The notes below the pieces were generated by a model that was given only the letters and a program-made list of their open reading frames with translations, searched no databases and was not told where the DNA came from. DNA of 64,000 nucleotides, taken from contig KE159560.1 of assembly GCA_000403215.2 (NCBI GenBank), positions 477,269-541,268 of the forward strand. Reading direction: 5' to 3'. The stretch is from Lachnospiraceae bacterium A4. GTDB taxonomy: Bacteria; Bacillota; Clostridia; Lachnospirales; Lachnospiraceae. Positions 17,712 to 25,478 of this stretch are shown in pieces. A program made the position numbers and the translations under genes. Numbering within the stretch: position 1 is the first letter of the stretch; the number at the start of each line of letters is the position of its first letter.

Positions 17712-18864
17712 AGGATAGATTGCCTCCCGTTATCGCATTGATCCGCTCCGCACTGCTGTTTCCCGAAGGTGAATCTATCTGCACACACCAATAAGGCACC
17801 AGCTTATACTGTTCCTGCTCTTCCCAGTCCGGTACAACGACATATTCCAGCCATATCCGGGAGATTGTAACCTGCGAGTTCAATATGGTATTCATATAAA
17901 TTTCCTTTACCGCTTCCAGTGCCGCCTCCGCTGAGATAATCGTCTGCGCCTCTGCTTCCGGGCTGGCGTCAAAGCTTCCACCCTTGCTGGCTATATAGCG
18001 AATCCCATCCTTATCAAGCATCATAGTAATTCGGGTTTCAGCCGTCCAAAAGGTTTCCACTGCCATGGATATACCCGGCTCATTGATGCCGCTGTAAATC
18101 GGCAGACCATCCTTTGTCAGTTCATATTCCATATAATATATCTCATCTGCGTCTGACCAGTCATCAACTGTAGTTTCTTTCCTTGTCTGTGCATCTTCCT
18201 GATATTTCTGAGTCTGCCTATACTTCTCCTCCAACTCTGTTAGTATTTCCTTATTCAGAGAATAAGCAACAAGAACCTCCGAATACTGTCCGGTCAGCTC
18301 CTTAATTTTTTCTTTCCCCATCTGAACGGCTTTTTCTGCGTCCAGAAAGGATAAATCTTGTATTTCTTCCTTCTGGAAAGAACAACTGCCAGCATTATAA
18401 TATGCGGATTCCACCAAATATACGATGTAGTCGTCCCTTTCCTCATCCTTCGCATATGTAAAATTACCATAGGGATTCGTACTAAAGTATCCGCCCTCTT
18501 CCGTTTCTGCAGAATATGCCCCCACCCATTCCGGGTGATCCGTTACGGCTGCTTCCGACGTTCCGAAAAAACCATCTAAATCTTCTCTCGGAAACGCCTG
18601 CTTTGTCAACGCATACACGCTATATACCTGCTCTTTCGGTAAAATGACATCCGCATCAATGACCAACATATCGGACACCTTCTCGCTGATATGGTTTATA
18701 CCGGATTCTGCCACTCCTACACTCCCCTGCATCGCCTCTGTGCTGCTTCCCGCCGGTGTGCTCTCCGAGGGTTCTGCTGCCGTACCAGAACAGCCAGCTA
18801 ACAGCATACCGGCAGACATAAGCACAGACAACGCAAACATCTTTTTTGAAATGCTCTTTTTCAT
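17701..18864 (-). CDS. Lipoprotein of unknown function in an ABC exporter operon
   Basis: This 387-residue secreted lipoprotein has a basic N-terminus, a hydrophobic core and lipobox LLAGCS (Cys near residue 25). The mature part is acidic, with a Ser/Thr/Glu-rich linker, then a large domain that contains a YYMEYELTKDGLPIYSGI strand pattern and a C-terminal VVPDWEEQEQYKLVPYWCVQIDS block. I do not recognise an enzyme family. The ATG at 18864 has AAAGGAGA upstream. It heads the operon with the two permeases and ATPase and is divergent from the LytTR/GHKL pair, so it may be a sensor or substrate-handling partner of the exporter. Confidence 0.75.
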   Translation of the reverse strand: MKKSISKKMFALSVLMSAGMLLAGCSGTAAEPSESTPAGSSTEAMQGSVGVAESGINHISEKVSDMLVIDADVILPKEQVYSVYALTKQAFPREDLDGFFGTSEAAVTDHPEWVGAYSAETEEGGYFSTNPYGNFTYAKDEERDDYIVYLVESAYYNAGSCSFQKEEIQDLSFLDAEKAVQMGKEKIKELTGQYSEVLVAYSLNKEILTELEEKYRQTQKYQEDAQTRKETTVDDWSDADEIYYMEYELTKDGLPIYSGINEPGISMAVETFWTAETRITMMLDKDGIRYIASKGGSFDASPEAEAQTIISAEAALEAVKEIYMNTILNSQVTISRIWLEYVVVPDWEEQEQYKLVPYWCVQIDSPSGNSSAERINAITGGNLSYGE

Positions 18865-19077
18865 AATATCTCCTTTTTCCATCAGATTGGTAGTGTCAAG
18901 ATCAATACCCCAAATCGCCTCACCCCTGTAAAAATCAAGGGTTCAGCTTCTCGGTGCCTTTCAATGACAATTTCCATTATCCCTCTATTTGCCCTAATTT
19001 CAACCTTTCTTGCATGAAACGACATTTTTTGCCCTTTTTTGGTCATTTTACAAATATTCGCCTTTTCATGCAGTTTC

Positions 19078-19107
19078 TTTGTATTTTCCTGATCTTTATT
19101 GTATAAT
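19078..19107 (+). promoter_or_regulatory. Candidate sigma-A promoter of the LytTR/GHKL operon
   Basis: TTTGTA (19078-19083) and a perfect TATAAT (19102-19107) are 18 bases apart, 45 bases before the regulator start codon. The 210 bases between this and the divergent lipoprotein gene are T-rich and could hold the regulator's binding sites, but no clear LytTR direct repeat was found. Confidence 0.55.
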
Positions 19108-19152
19108 ACAGAGGGTAACTATGTAGTAAATTACATGAAAAGAGGTATAAAA

Positions 19153-19857
19153 ATGCGAATACTCATCTGTGACGATGATGCGCTGATAATTGAACAGCTT
19201 CAAAAATATATCAGAGATTTTTTTGAAAACATAAGCGTGAAATGCCCCGAACTGGTCTGTTTTTCTGATGGGGAATCCCTGCTGGCAGATAAAGGTGAAA
19301 AAGACATTCTATTTCTTGATATAGAAATGCCCGGAATGAATGGTATCTATGTGGGAAAGGAATTAAAAAAGAAGCATGATAAGATTATTATTTTTATTGT
19401 GACCTCTTATTCTGAATATCTTGATGATGCAATGCGGTTCCATGTATTCCGATATCTTTCAAAGCCTTTGGCTAAACAACGGTTTTTCCGCAATATGAAA
19501 GATGCGGTTGACCTGTATAACACTATGACAGTAAAAATCCCGGTTGAAACAAAACAAGGTGTACATACACTGCCTGCATCTTCCGTCATAGCAGTGGAAG
19601 CACAGGGCAGAAAAGTAACGGTACATACTACTTTGTGTGATTTTGAATCCATTCACAATATACAGTACTGGCAGGAACTTCTCCCCAAAAACCGTTTCTT
19701 CCAGACACACCGCAGTTTCATTATCAATCTTGAACATGTCACGGATTTTGACCGTAATCTTGTCCATATGTCAGATAATCAGTCTGCTTATCTGACAAAA
19801 AGAAAATACAGCGCATTTAAGGAAGCCTATCTCCTTTATTTGGAAAGTACGAGGTAA
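19153..19857 (+). CDS. LytTR-family response regulator
   Basis: The 234-residue regulator has receiver motifs CDDDALII (acidic pocket), LFLDIEMPGMNG (phosphoacceptor Asp) and RYLSKPL (Lys), then a LytTR DNA-binding domain with FFQTHRSFIINLEHV at about residues 190-204. The ATG at 19153 matches the usual N-terminus MRILICDDD; 18 extra upstream codons are in frame but unlikely. It is followed 5 bases later by its kinase and faces the ABC exporter-lipoprotein operon, the probable target. Confidence 0.9.
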   Translation: MRILICDDDALIIEQLQKYIRDFFENISVKCPELVCFSDGESLLADKGEKDILFLDIEMPGMNGIYVGKELKKKHDKIIIFIVTSYSEYLDDAMRFHVFRYLSKPLAKQRFFRNMKDAVDLYNTMTVKIPVETKQGVHTLPASSVIAVEAQGRKVTVHTTLCDFESIHNIQYWQELLPKNRFFQTHRSFIINLEHVTDFDRNLVHMSDNQSAYLTKRKYSAFKEAYLLYLESTR

Positions 19858-19862
19858 AGCAA

Positions 19863-21158
19863 ATGATAAATACAATCTGTTATTTTTTCAGTTTTCTTGT
19901 AGAAGCAATTATACTCTGGCAATACTCCTCCAATTTATTTCCTGCCAGACACACCCCACGGAGAAAACTTGCCGTGCTATGCGGTTTATATTTTATCCTG
20001 TTTTGCGTGTCACTGTCCGAATCGATATGGATTAATATCATTTTATATTTTTTGCTGAATTTCATTTTCCTGCTGACACAATGTTATCTGAATTGGAATA
20101 CAGCATTATTCCATTCTTCCATACTGTCGGCTGTTATGGCAATGAGTGAATTCGTCGTTTATGGAATTACCAGACACTTTGCCCCTCGCTTTCTTGATAA
20201 CGGCAGGGAATTTTATCACCTTTTATTTTTTGCGGTCTTTAGTAAACTCATATTTTTTGCAGTTATTTATATACTGATACACCTGATGAAAAAAACAAAG
20301 AAGGATGCAGGGCAGCATGATCAGTCGGTTTTTCTTCTTGTTTTCATTCCCCTGACCTCAATCTTTATTATGCTTACTTTCGTAAGCATTGGCGAATCTG
20401 TTTTGCTCCCATCGTCACTTGACTGGATGGTTACTATGGGTGCTGTTCTTTTGCTGGCAACAAACCTGCTCATGTTTGAAATCAACCACTATCATCAGAA
20501 AAAAAACATGGAATTTACAGAAATGCAATTATTGCTCCAAAAAGAGTCAGATTCAGCCCAATATTATAAAATGCTAAATGTACAGAATGAAAACCAGCGT
20601 ATTTTAATCCATGACATAAAAAATCACCTGCAATCCATTAACCTGCTGAATGAGCAAAAAGAGTATGCTAAAATAAGCGCCTATATCCGGCAATTGGTAC
20701 TTTCTCCAGACCTGAAAGAATTTTCCAGACTATGTGACCATGAAATGCTGAATTCCATCCTATGCCGTTATATGCAGCGATGCACTGACAGCCATATATC
20801 TTTTCATGTCGACATACGAAGTGGGACAACGGATTTTATTGCAGACAATGACCTTACCTCTCTGTTCTGCAATTTGCTGGATAATGCTATAACGGCAGCA
20901 GGCATTATTCCTGACTCTTTTATTGAGATTAATACAAGCAAACGTGAAAAAACACCATTTATTGTGATAACGGTTATCAATTCCTGCCGAAAAAATCCTT
21001 TTCTCTGTAAGGACAGGCAGCTGACCGTAAATAAAAATGGACATGGATTTGGATTAAAAAGCATTCGTAAAGTGGTCAGCAAATATCATGGCAATTTGCA
21101 GATGTATTACAACGATGATACACTCACTTTTCATACCATTATTACATTAAAGCAATAA
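19863..21158 (+). CDS. GHKL sensor histidine kinase (AgrC-like)
   Basis: The 431-residue kinase has six to seven membrane helices in residues 1-215 and no extracellular domain, as in AgrC-type peptide sensors. A dimerisation helix carries the phosphoacceptor motif LIHDIKNHLQSI (His near residue 249). The GHKL ATPase domain has an N-box LLDNAITAA and a G-box KNGHGFGLKSI. It forms an operon with the upstream LytTR regulator. The signal could be a secreted peptide, possibly one linked to the adjacent exporter; no precursor peptide gene was seen. Confidence 0.9.
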   Translation: MINTICYFFSFLVEAIILWQYSSNLFPARHTPRRKLAVLCGLYFILFCVSLSESIWINIILYFLLNFIFLLTQCYLNWNTALFHSSILSAVMAMSEFVVYGITRHFAPRFLDNGREFYHLLFFAVFSKLIFFAVIYILIHLMKKTKKDAGQHDQSVFLLVFIPLTSIFIMLTFVSIGESVLLPSSLDWMVTMGAVLLLATNLLMFEINHYHQKKNMEFTEMQLLLQKESDSAQYYKMLNVQNENQRILIHDIKNHLQSINLLNEQKEYAKISAYIRQLVLSPDLKEFSRLCDHEMLNSILCRYMQRCTDSHISFHVDIRSGTTDFIADNDLTSLFCNLLDNAITAAGIIPDSFIEINTSKREKTPFIVITVINSCRKNPFLCKDRQLTVNKNGHGFGLKSIRKVVSKYHGNLQMYYNDDTLTFHTIITLKQ

Positions 21159-21180
21159 GAACTGCAAACGAATGCAGTTC
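21159..21180. terminator. Hairpin between the kinase and the relaxase (weak bidirectional terminator)
   Basis: An 8-base-pair inverted repeat GAACTGCA/TGCAGTTC with a 6-base loop lies one base after the kinase stop codon and beyond the 3' end of the convergent relaxase gene. It lacks a strong T-tract on either side, so termination would be inefficient. Confidence 0.45.
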
Positions 21181-21301
21181 CTATTGCTGACAATTTATAC
21201 ACCCACCCCCGTGACTTATATCTCTTTCACTGTATTTCCTTTCCATCTGTAACGCCTCGCTTTTTCTACATATTGCTTTAATTTTTTTCTGACCACATTT
21301 T

Positions 21302-22105
21302 TCACTTTACCATCGTCTCGGATACGCCGCTTACAATAGCGCGGTCAACAGCTCTGTTCCATTCCATGCGGATTTCATTGTCTGCTTTTATCGCCTCCGC
21401 TTTGGGATTATTTTTACCGACTTTCTTTGTGGCAAGGTACGGACCGTTTTTATCAAATATGCTGAGCCTGTCCTTATCGTCAATCACCATCTGATTGATC
21501 AGATCCGTATAAAATACTTTCGCCTCGTCCAGAAAGGATTCCTGCTTGAAACGGCTGTCCTTTATGGTAAAAATCTTACGCTCGTACACTTCGCCTTTTT
21601 TGATGATTTTACAGCCTTTGCGGATATTCCCGTCACTGTCAAGTATCTCCTTCTTTGTCCGCACATGACGCCCCTTCTCGTCATAGAACATATTGCGGGT
21701 GGCAGTCTTTTCTTCCGGCTGGTCTAACCGCTTCCTCTCCGCAAATATCATATGGATATGCAGGTTTGTTTTCCGTTTATTGTGGTGGAGCGCGGCAAAA
21801 CATTCCACACCGTACTTTTCCTTAAACTCATCAACCATTTTTTTCAGCAGATAATCATGGTCATAGCTGATAAAACTCTCCGGCAGGGCAATCATCAGCT
21901 CTCTTGCCTCAATACATTTTCCATTCGTCCCGCTTTTTTCAAATTCTTCCTGATTGCACTTGGCAAGTTCCCGCCAGAATGCCCTGTCCGGTTCTGTTGT
22001 ATAGACTTCATACAGATGCTCCTGTTTGGCGTGGCTTGAAATATAAGTGATGCGCCCCGATAAGTCATGCAGTTTTGCCATTTCTATAAATGAATTTCTC
22101 CTCAT
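21302..22105 (-). CDS. MobA/MobL-family relaxase (mobilization nickase), short form
   Basis: This relaxase has 267 residues from the ATG at 22105, which has a GAAAGGAAA site upstream. It opens with MRRNSFIEMAKLHDLSGRITYISS and carries the metal-binding His cluster NLHIHMIFAER (the HxH of MOB relaxases) and a YDEKGRHVR block. Relaxases nick oriT and stay covalently attached for transfer. Many MobA/MobL proteins are longer, so this may be a short or C-terminally trimmed form. A 29-codon GTG-started frame overlaps its stop (21216-21305). It is the only near-intact gene of a decayed mobile element. Confidence 0.82.
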   Translation of the reverse strand: MRRNSFIEMAKLHDLSGRITYISSHAKQEHLYEVYTTEPDRAFWRELAKCNQEEFEKSGTNGKCIEARELMIALPESFISYDHDYLLKKMVDEFKEKYGVECFAALHHNKRKTNLHIHMIFAERKRLDQPEEKTATRNMFYDEKGRHVRTKKEILDSDGNIRKGCKIIKKGEVYERKIFTIKDSRFKQESFLDEAKVFYTDLINQMVIDDKDRLSIFDKNGPYLATKKVGKNNPKAEAIKADNEIRMEWNRAVDRAIVSGVSETMVK

Positions 22106-22211
22106 ATGCGATTTTCCTTTCTTTTGGCAGATACTCTGCCGCCGCAGATTTTTGTGAGCAGTCATTATCAGACGTCTGTCTGCGAACCGATGTCCGGATA
22201 CGGGCAGTTTA

Positions 22212-22394
22212 CGGCTGTCGCTTTCTGACAGCCGCATAGGGGCTTCGTTTTATGAAGTCCCTATGACGATGCTGCACATCTGCCCTGAAATGTAGCCGTA
22301 AGCAGCATCGCCATTCATGCGCCCGTCCTCTGGGCGGTATGAATAAATACAGTCCGGCTCTTTCGGACTGTAAATTTGCGCAGGCGCAAATTTA
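22212..22394. other. Cluster of hairpins upstream of the relaxase, candidate origin of transfer
   Basis: Four inverted repeats follow one another. CGGCTGTC/GACAGCCG spans 22212-22234 and CATAGGGGCTTC/GAAGTCCCTATG spans 22235-22265. AGTCCG/CGGACT spans about 22351-22369, and TAAATTTGCGC/GCGCAAATTTA spans about 22370-22393, followed by a C-rich tract. Relaxase origins typically sit just upstream of the mob gene and have this form, and TAAATTTGCGC recalls the TAAGTGCGCCCT core of MOBQ origins. The match is by eye only. Confidence 0.4.
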
Positions 22395-22870
22395 CCCCCT
22401 GCAAGGGCGAAATCCCCGGAAGCTACCCGCCGACACTCCCTGAATCACTCCAAAGCAGTTCGTGGAACAGATGCTTCACAGACATAGAAAAGCCACCTGT
22501 CTGAAAACTGATATTCCAGTTTCAAACAGACGGCTATACTTACGCCCTTATTTGCAGCCTTTCGGCTGCTTTTTGTCCTTGTTTTGCAGCCTTTAATGGC
22601 TGCCCTTTGCCCTTGTTTTGTAACCTTTCGGCTACACTTTGCCCTTGCGTTCTTAAAATATGGCTGTATTTACGCTTAGTTATGGTGATTTCCATGAAAA
22701 TAAAGCTACGATAAATCCGATTACCGTAGCCCTGTCCATATTTATATTAAAATGCGTCAAAATCAATCAGTTCATTGTCCGGCGGCTCTGTGGATTGCTC
22801 TGCTATAGCTTCTCCACACTGTACCGCTGCATCTGCTGGATCGGACACACAGAACGAATCTGCACCGTTC
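22395..22870. other. Non-coding region with degenerate tandem repeats
   Basis: No supported gene is present. From about 22553 to 22646 a unit of roughly 35-40 bases occurs three times in diverged form. Each copy has a GCAGCC-TTTCGG-CTGC-like mini-hairpin followed by a TTTGTCCTTG or TTTGCCCTTG run. At about 22707-22731 the inverted pair GCTACG/CGTAGC-like arms form another hairpin. These lie between the ParR-like gene and the hairpin cluster and look like leftover plasmid or ICE backbone. Confidence 0.4.
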
Positions 22871-22871
22871 A

Positions 22872-23174
22872 TTACACCATCTCTATTCCCTGTGCCATAT
22901 ACATACCGAAAAGCGCCGAAAGGTTGGACACCACTTTCTTTTCCACAGCTTCCACGATACGATCTGCAAAAGCATCCTCTTTTTCCCTCGTTTCCATATA
23001 GGGATCATTCTTCATTGCCACGCATCTGTCATAATAATCATTGACTGCTTCTATCACGAATCTATTCTGCGACTTGAACATCTGACGCACCTTGGGGGAG
23101 TGAAGAAGTTCCCACGCCCTGCACTCGTCACCTTTTTCCATGTTGAAACGGATATTATGGTTTTTATTCTTCAT
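22872..23174 (-). CDS. Small ParR-like plasmid segregation accessory protein
   Basis: The 100-residue protein (MKNKNHNIRFNMEKGDECRAW...) is a charged, helical protein. A KSQNRFVIEAVNDYYDR block and a DPYMETREKEDAF block are familiar from small genes that follow actin-type parM genes on Firmicute plasmids and ICEs, where the product binds a centromere and couples it to the filament. It directly follows a ParM C-terminal fragment by 14 bases, which supports the call. With its partner truncated it is probably idle. It uses the same strand as the rest of the element. Confidence 0.6.
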   Translation of the reverse strand: MKNKNHNIRFNMEKGDECRAWELLHSPKVRQMFKSQNRFVIEAVNDYYDRCVAMKNDPYMETREKEDAFADRIVEAVEKKVVSNLSALFGMYMAQGIEMV

Positions 23175-23188
23175 TCAGACACATCTCC

Positions 23189-23545
23189 TTATCCGGCGGA
23201 AGCCATTGCTTTCTGCCTGCGCAGCTTCATATAGCAAAAGTATTCGTATCCTTTAGCGTTTGCCCGTATATCATGGTTGAAGGTAACATTACCGCTGTCA
23301 TAGTCCCCCACAAGCTCCACAACCTTTGCGCCGCCGCCCATGATATAAAGTTTCATAAGGTTTGGATTATAACCGTGCGCTTTCAGTTCCGCAAATATCT
23401 TATCCACATAAGACTTTGCGGCTTCCTCCATGAGCTGCTGGTATTCCCCGCCTACCTTTGTGTCTCCGTAGCGCAGATAATTCTCAATGATCTCCGCCGG
23501 AAGTTCTTCCGCTTTCCTGTCCAGTATAAGATTGCGGATCGCCAT
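23189..23545 (-). pseudogene. C-terminal fragment of an actin-like ParM/StbA segregation ATPase
   Basis: The 118 residues match the last third of ParM-type actins: KLYIMGGGAKVVELV holds the adenosine-binding GGGA motif, and NHDIRANAKGYEYF is the conserved C-terminal helix region. The phosphate-binding N-terminal motifs are missing. Upstream of the ATG the other frame becomes serine-recombinase sequence, so the front of parM has been lost and its remains are joined directly to a recombinase remnant at about 23545. Not expected to be functional. Confidence 0.75.
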
Positions 23546-24340
23546 CCGTTTCCTCTATCTTGTGTACCAGCACTTTGTCCACAAATTCATTGACGATGGC
23601 AGGCGTAAGTTCCTGAATATCGGTGTACTTATGGACAAGGCTTAAAAATTCCTCCGTCCTGTCTGTATCTTCTTCAAACTGCATGAGTTTTTCCTGAATT
23701 TCTCTTATAGAAATCTCAATCTCCTGCTGTTCCTTCTCATAATCGGAAGAAAGCATTTCATACCGTCTGTCCGGCAGCTTCCCCATTGCATTGTCCTCAT
23801 ACACCTTTTTAATCAGTAAGTCAAGGTCTGCAAAGCGCTTCTCTTTTTTCGCAAGATCTGTTTTCAGCTTTCTCACTTCGCCTTTGTCCATGACCTCTGA
23901 TGCACTCCGCATACTTTTTATAAATGCCGCCTCGTCCATGCGGACGCTTTTTAAGGCATACTGAATTGATTCGAGGATAAGCTTTTTACCGTATCCTCTT
24001 TTATGGAATGGGAACAGCACACCTATTTATACTTTTTTCTGCTGCTGTTATAGGTGCTGCAATTAAAACCTGCGGATGTGTGCTGGACTTCCCCGTTCGG
24101 AATCCCACACCAGTCCCTGCCCGCTCTTGTCGTGCTTCTGCGGTAGTGCATCTTCCCGCCGCAATCCGCACAGTAGAGCTTTCCGGTCAGCAGGCTTCCT
24201 TCCCCGCCGGTATCCACTCTCCGCACCGTCTTTCTTAATTCCTGCACCAAATACCAAGTCCTGCGGTCTATGATAGGTTCATGGGTATCCTGAAAAATAA
24301 GGATGTCCTCACTGCTGTTTTTAACCGCTTTCTTATCTTT
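23540..24340 (-). pseudogene. Large serine recombinase remnant (recombinase, zinc-ribbon and coiled-coil parts, disrupted)
   Basis: In the upstream frame, KKAVKNSSEDILIFQDTHEPIIDRRTWYLVQEL is recombinase-domain sequence. LYCADCGGKMHY begins the zinc ribbon, whose further ligands include Cys in FNCSTY. A TAG stop at 24023-24025 interrupts it, and a one-base loss in an A-run at 23983-23987 shifts the frame. Coding then resumes with KLILESIQYALKSVRMDEAAF, a long coiled coil and FVDKVLVHKIEETD. The N-terminal catalytic resolvase domain with its Ser is absent, and the extreme C-terminus is cut at the ParM junction. Dead integrase of the mobile element. Confidence 0.85.
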
Positions 24341-24631
24341 GCCGCAGGAGCGTTCAGCAGAGAACCAGCGTTTTCGGATATCCTCTAATGACCATGAGGA
24401 TGCCCTGAAAAAGTGAAGCATGGAATCATAGCAGCCCGGGGCAAGGGCAAGGTCACGAAGTATGGAAGTGACACCAAGCTTATCCGAACGGAGCATAAGC
24501 CCTGTGATGATGATCACAAACCAACGGAAAGCAGCTTTACGGGAAAAACAGGATTCAAAATGGCATAAAATCTTTTCAATAATATTTAACATAGTCGTAT
24601 GGTCATCCGCCAGCAAGTATGATAAACTCAT
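24341..24631 (-). pseudogene. N-terminal fragment of an IS transposase fused to recombinase sequence
   Basis: About 92 residues, MSLSYLLADDHTTMLNIIEKIL to SSWSLEDIRKRWF, look like the N-terminus of a DDE transposase family common in Clostridia (SRKAAFRWFVIIITGLMLRSDKLGVTSILRDL). The frame then passes without a stop into serine-recombinase sequence near 24340-24355, giving a 202-residue chimera with no catalytic residues from either parent. I cannot name the IS family with certainty. It marks one breakpoint of the decayed element. Confidence 0.6.
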
Positions 24632-24756
24632 ATTTGAAATAACTCTTCTGGTGGATTTATCCTTTTTTATTTTGGCAACTTATAGGATACCATAAAACCA
24701 TATGGAAGGGTTATTTTTTTATTAATAACTTACAACTCACAAGTGTAATTAGTGTG

Positions 24757-24762
24757 TATAAT
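24757..24762 (+). promoter_or_regulatory. -10 element and direct repeat in front of hicAB
   Basis: TATAAT lies 22 bases before the hicA start codon and is immediately preceded by the direct repeat AGTGT-AATT-AGTGT (24742-24755). HicB-type antitoxins autoregulate through short repeats in this position, so the repeat is a candidate operator. No convincing -35 at standard spacing was found. Confidence 0.45.
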
Positions 24763-24784
24763 ATAAAAATAAGGAGAAACACGA

Positions 24785-24958
24785 ATGAATCAAAGAGATT
24801 GAATTAATAAACTAAAAGAGGCAGGTTTTTCTTTTGAAAGACATGGTGGGAATCATGATATATACAGAAGAGGCAGTGACACAGAAAAAATTCCAAGACA
24901 TAACGAAGTGAATGAAAATTTGGCAAAAATGATACTTAGAAAATGGAAGTTATTATAA
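24785..24958 (+). pseudogene. hicA: HicA-type mRNA interferase toxin gene with an in-frame stop at codon 6
   Basis: The frame reads MNQRD, then TGA at 24800-24802, then INKLKEAGFSFERHGGNHDIYR and on to KIPRHNEVNENLAKMILRKW. This is a complete HicA double-stranded-RNA-binding-like fold with the catalytic His in GGNH. A ribosome site AAGGAG precedes the ATG, and hicB starts 10 bases after its stop. Most HicA proteins have a Leu-like residue at the TGA position, so a single base change explains the stop. Low-level readthrough or a non-ATG restart just after the stop cannot be excluded, but as written the toxin is off. Confidence 0.82.
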
Positions 24959-24968
24959 GGAGAATACT

Positions 24969-25409
24969 ATGAAACAAGTTTATCCAACTTTTATCGTAAA
25001 TACAAATGACGGTTCTGAACATCCTTTTTTGGTATGTGTTCCTGATATGGAAATTTTTACTGAAGGAGATACCTTTGCAGATGCTATAGAAATGGCGAGA
25101 GATGCTATTGGACTGACAGGAATTTCAATGGAAGATCATAAAGAGCAGCTTCCTGTACCATCAGATCAAAATACTGCTATTGGGAAAGTAAAGCATGATA
25201 CAGAGGATATTGATTTCTCTAAAGGAATTTTGACATATGTTGATGTTGATTTTTCTGAGTATCGAAAAAAAATTGATACAAAAACTGTCAGGAGAAACGT
25301 AGCACTTCCAAGCTGGCTCAATTATGAAGCCGAACATGCTGGAATTAATGTTTCAAGGGTATTGCAGGAAGCATTGATGAATGTGCTTAATGTAAAGAGA
25401 AATATATAA
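24969..25409 (+). CDS. hicB: HicB-family antitoxin
   Basis: The 146-residue antitoxin has an N-terminal HicB domain (residues ~5-70: FIVNTNDGSEHPFLVCVPDMEIFTEGDTF..., the partly degraded RNase H-like fold). Its C-terminal DNA-binding module at about residues 108-146 reads TVRRNVALPSWLNYEAEHAGINVSRVLQEAL, of ribbon-helix-helix type. It normally neutralises HicA and represses the operon. AAGGAG lies 6 bases before the ATG. The frame is intact although the toxin frame is interrupted, so the antitoxin is an orphan. AT-rich like other acquired genes here. Confidence 0.88.
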   Translation: MKQVYPTFIVNTNDGSEHPFLVCVPDMEIFTEGDTFADAIEMARDAIGLTGISMEDHKEQLPVPSDQNTAIGKVKHDTEDIDFSKGILTYVDVDFSEYRKKIDTKTVRRNVALPSWLNYEAEHAGINVSRVLQEALMNVLNVKRNI

Positions 25410-25415
25410 TATATA

Positions 25416-25475
25416 GATACAAACTCATCGCTTTTCATCTGCAATAAAAAGTGATAGTTTGTATCTTATTTTCTT
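25416..25475 (+). terminator. Terminator after hicB (shared with the convergent AAA gene)
   Basis: GATACAAACT and AGTTTGTATC (25416-25425 and 25456-25465) form the outer stem, and ATCGCTTTT/AAAAGTGAT extend it inward around a short loop. TTATTTTCTT follows on the plus strand. The convergent gene ends at 25479. Confidence 0.7.
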
Positions 25476-25478
25476 AAA

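Noticed and set aside
21216-21305. 29-codon GTG-started frame overlapping the relaxase stop.
   Set aside because: Too short, no recognised family; mentioned with the relaxase but not called as a gene.
22553-22646. CRISPR-like appearance of the three-copy repeat.
   Set aside because: Units are degenerate, contiguous and lack spacers, so this is a simple diverged tandem repeat.
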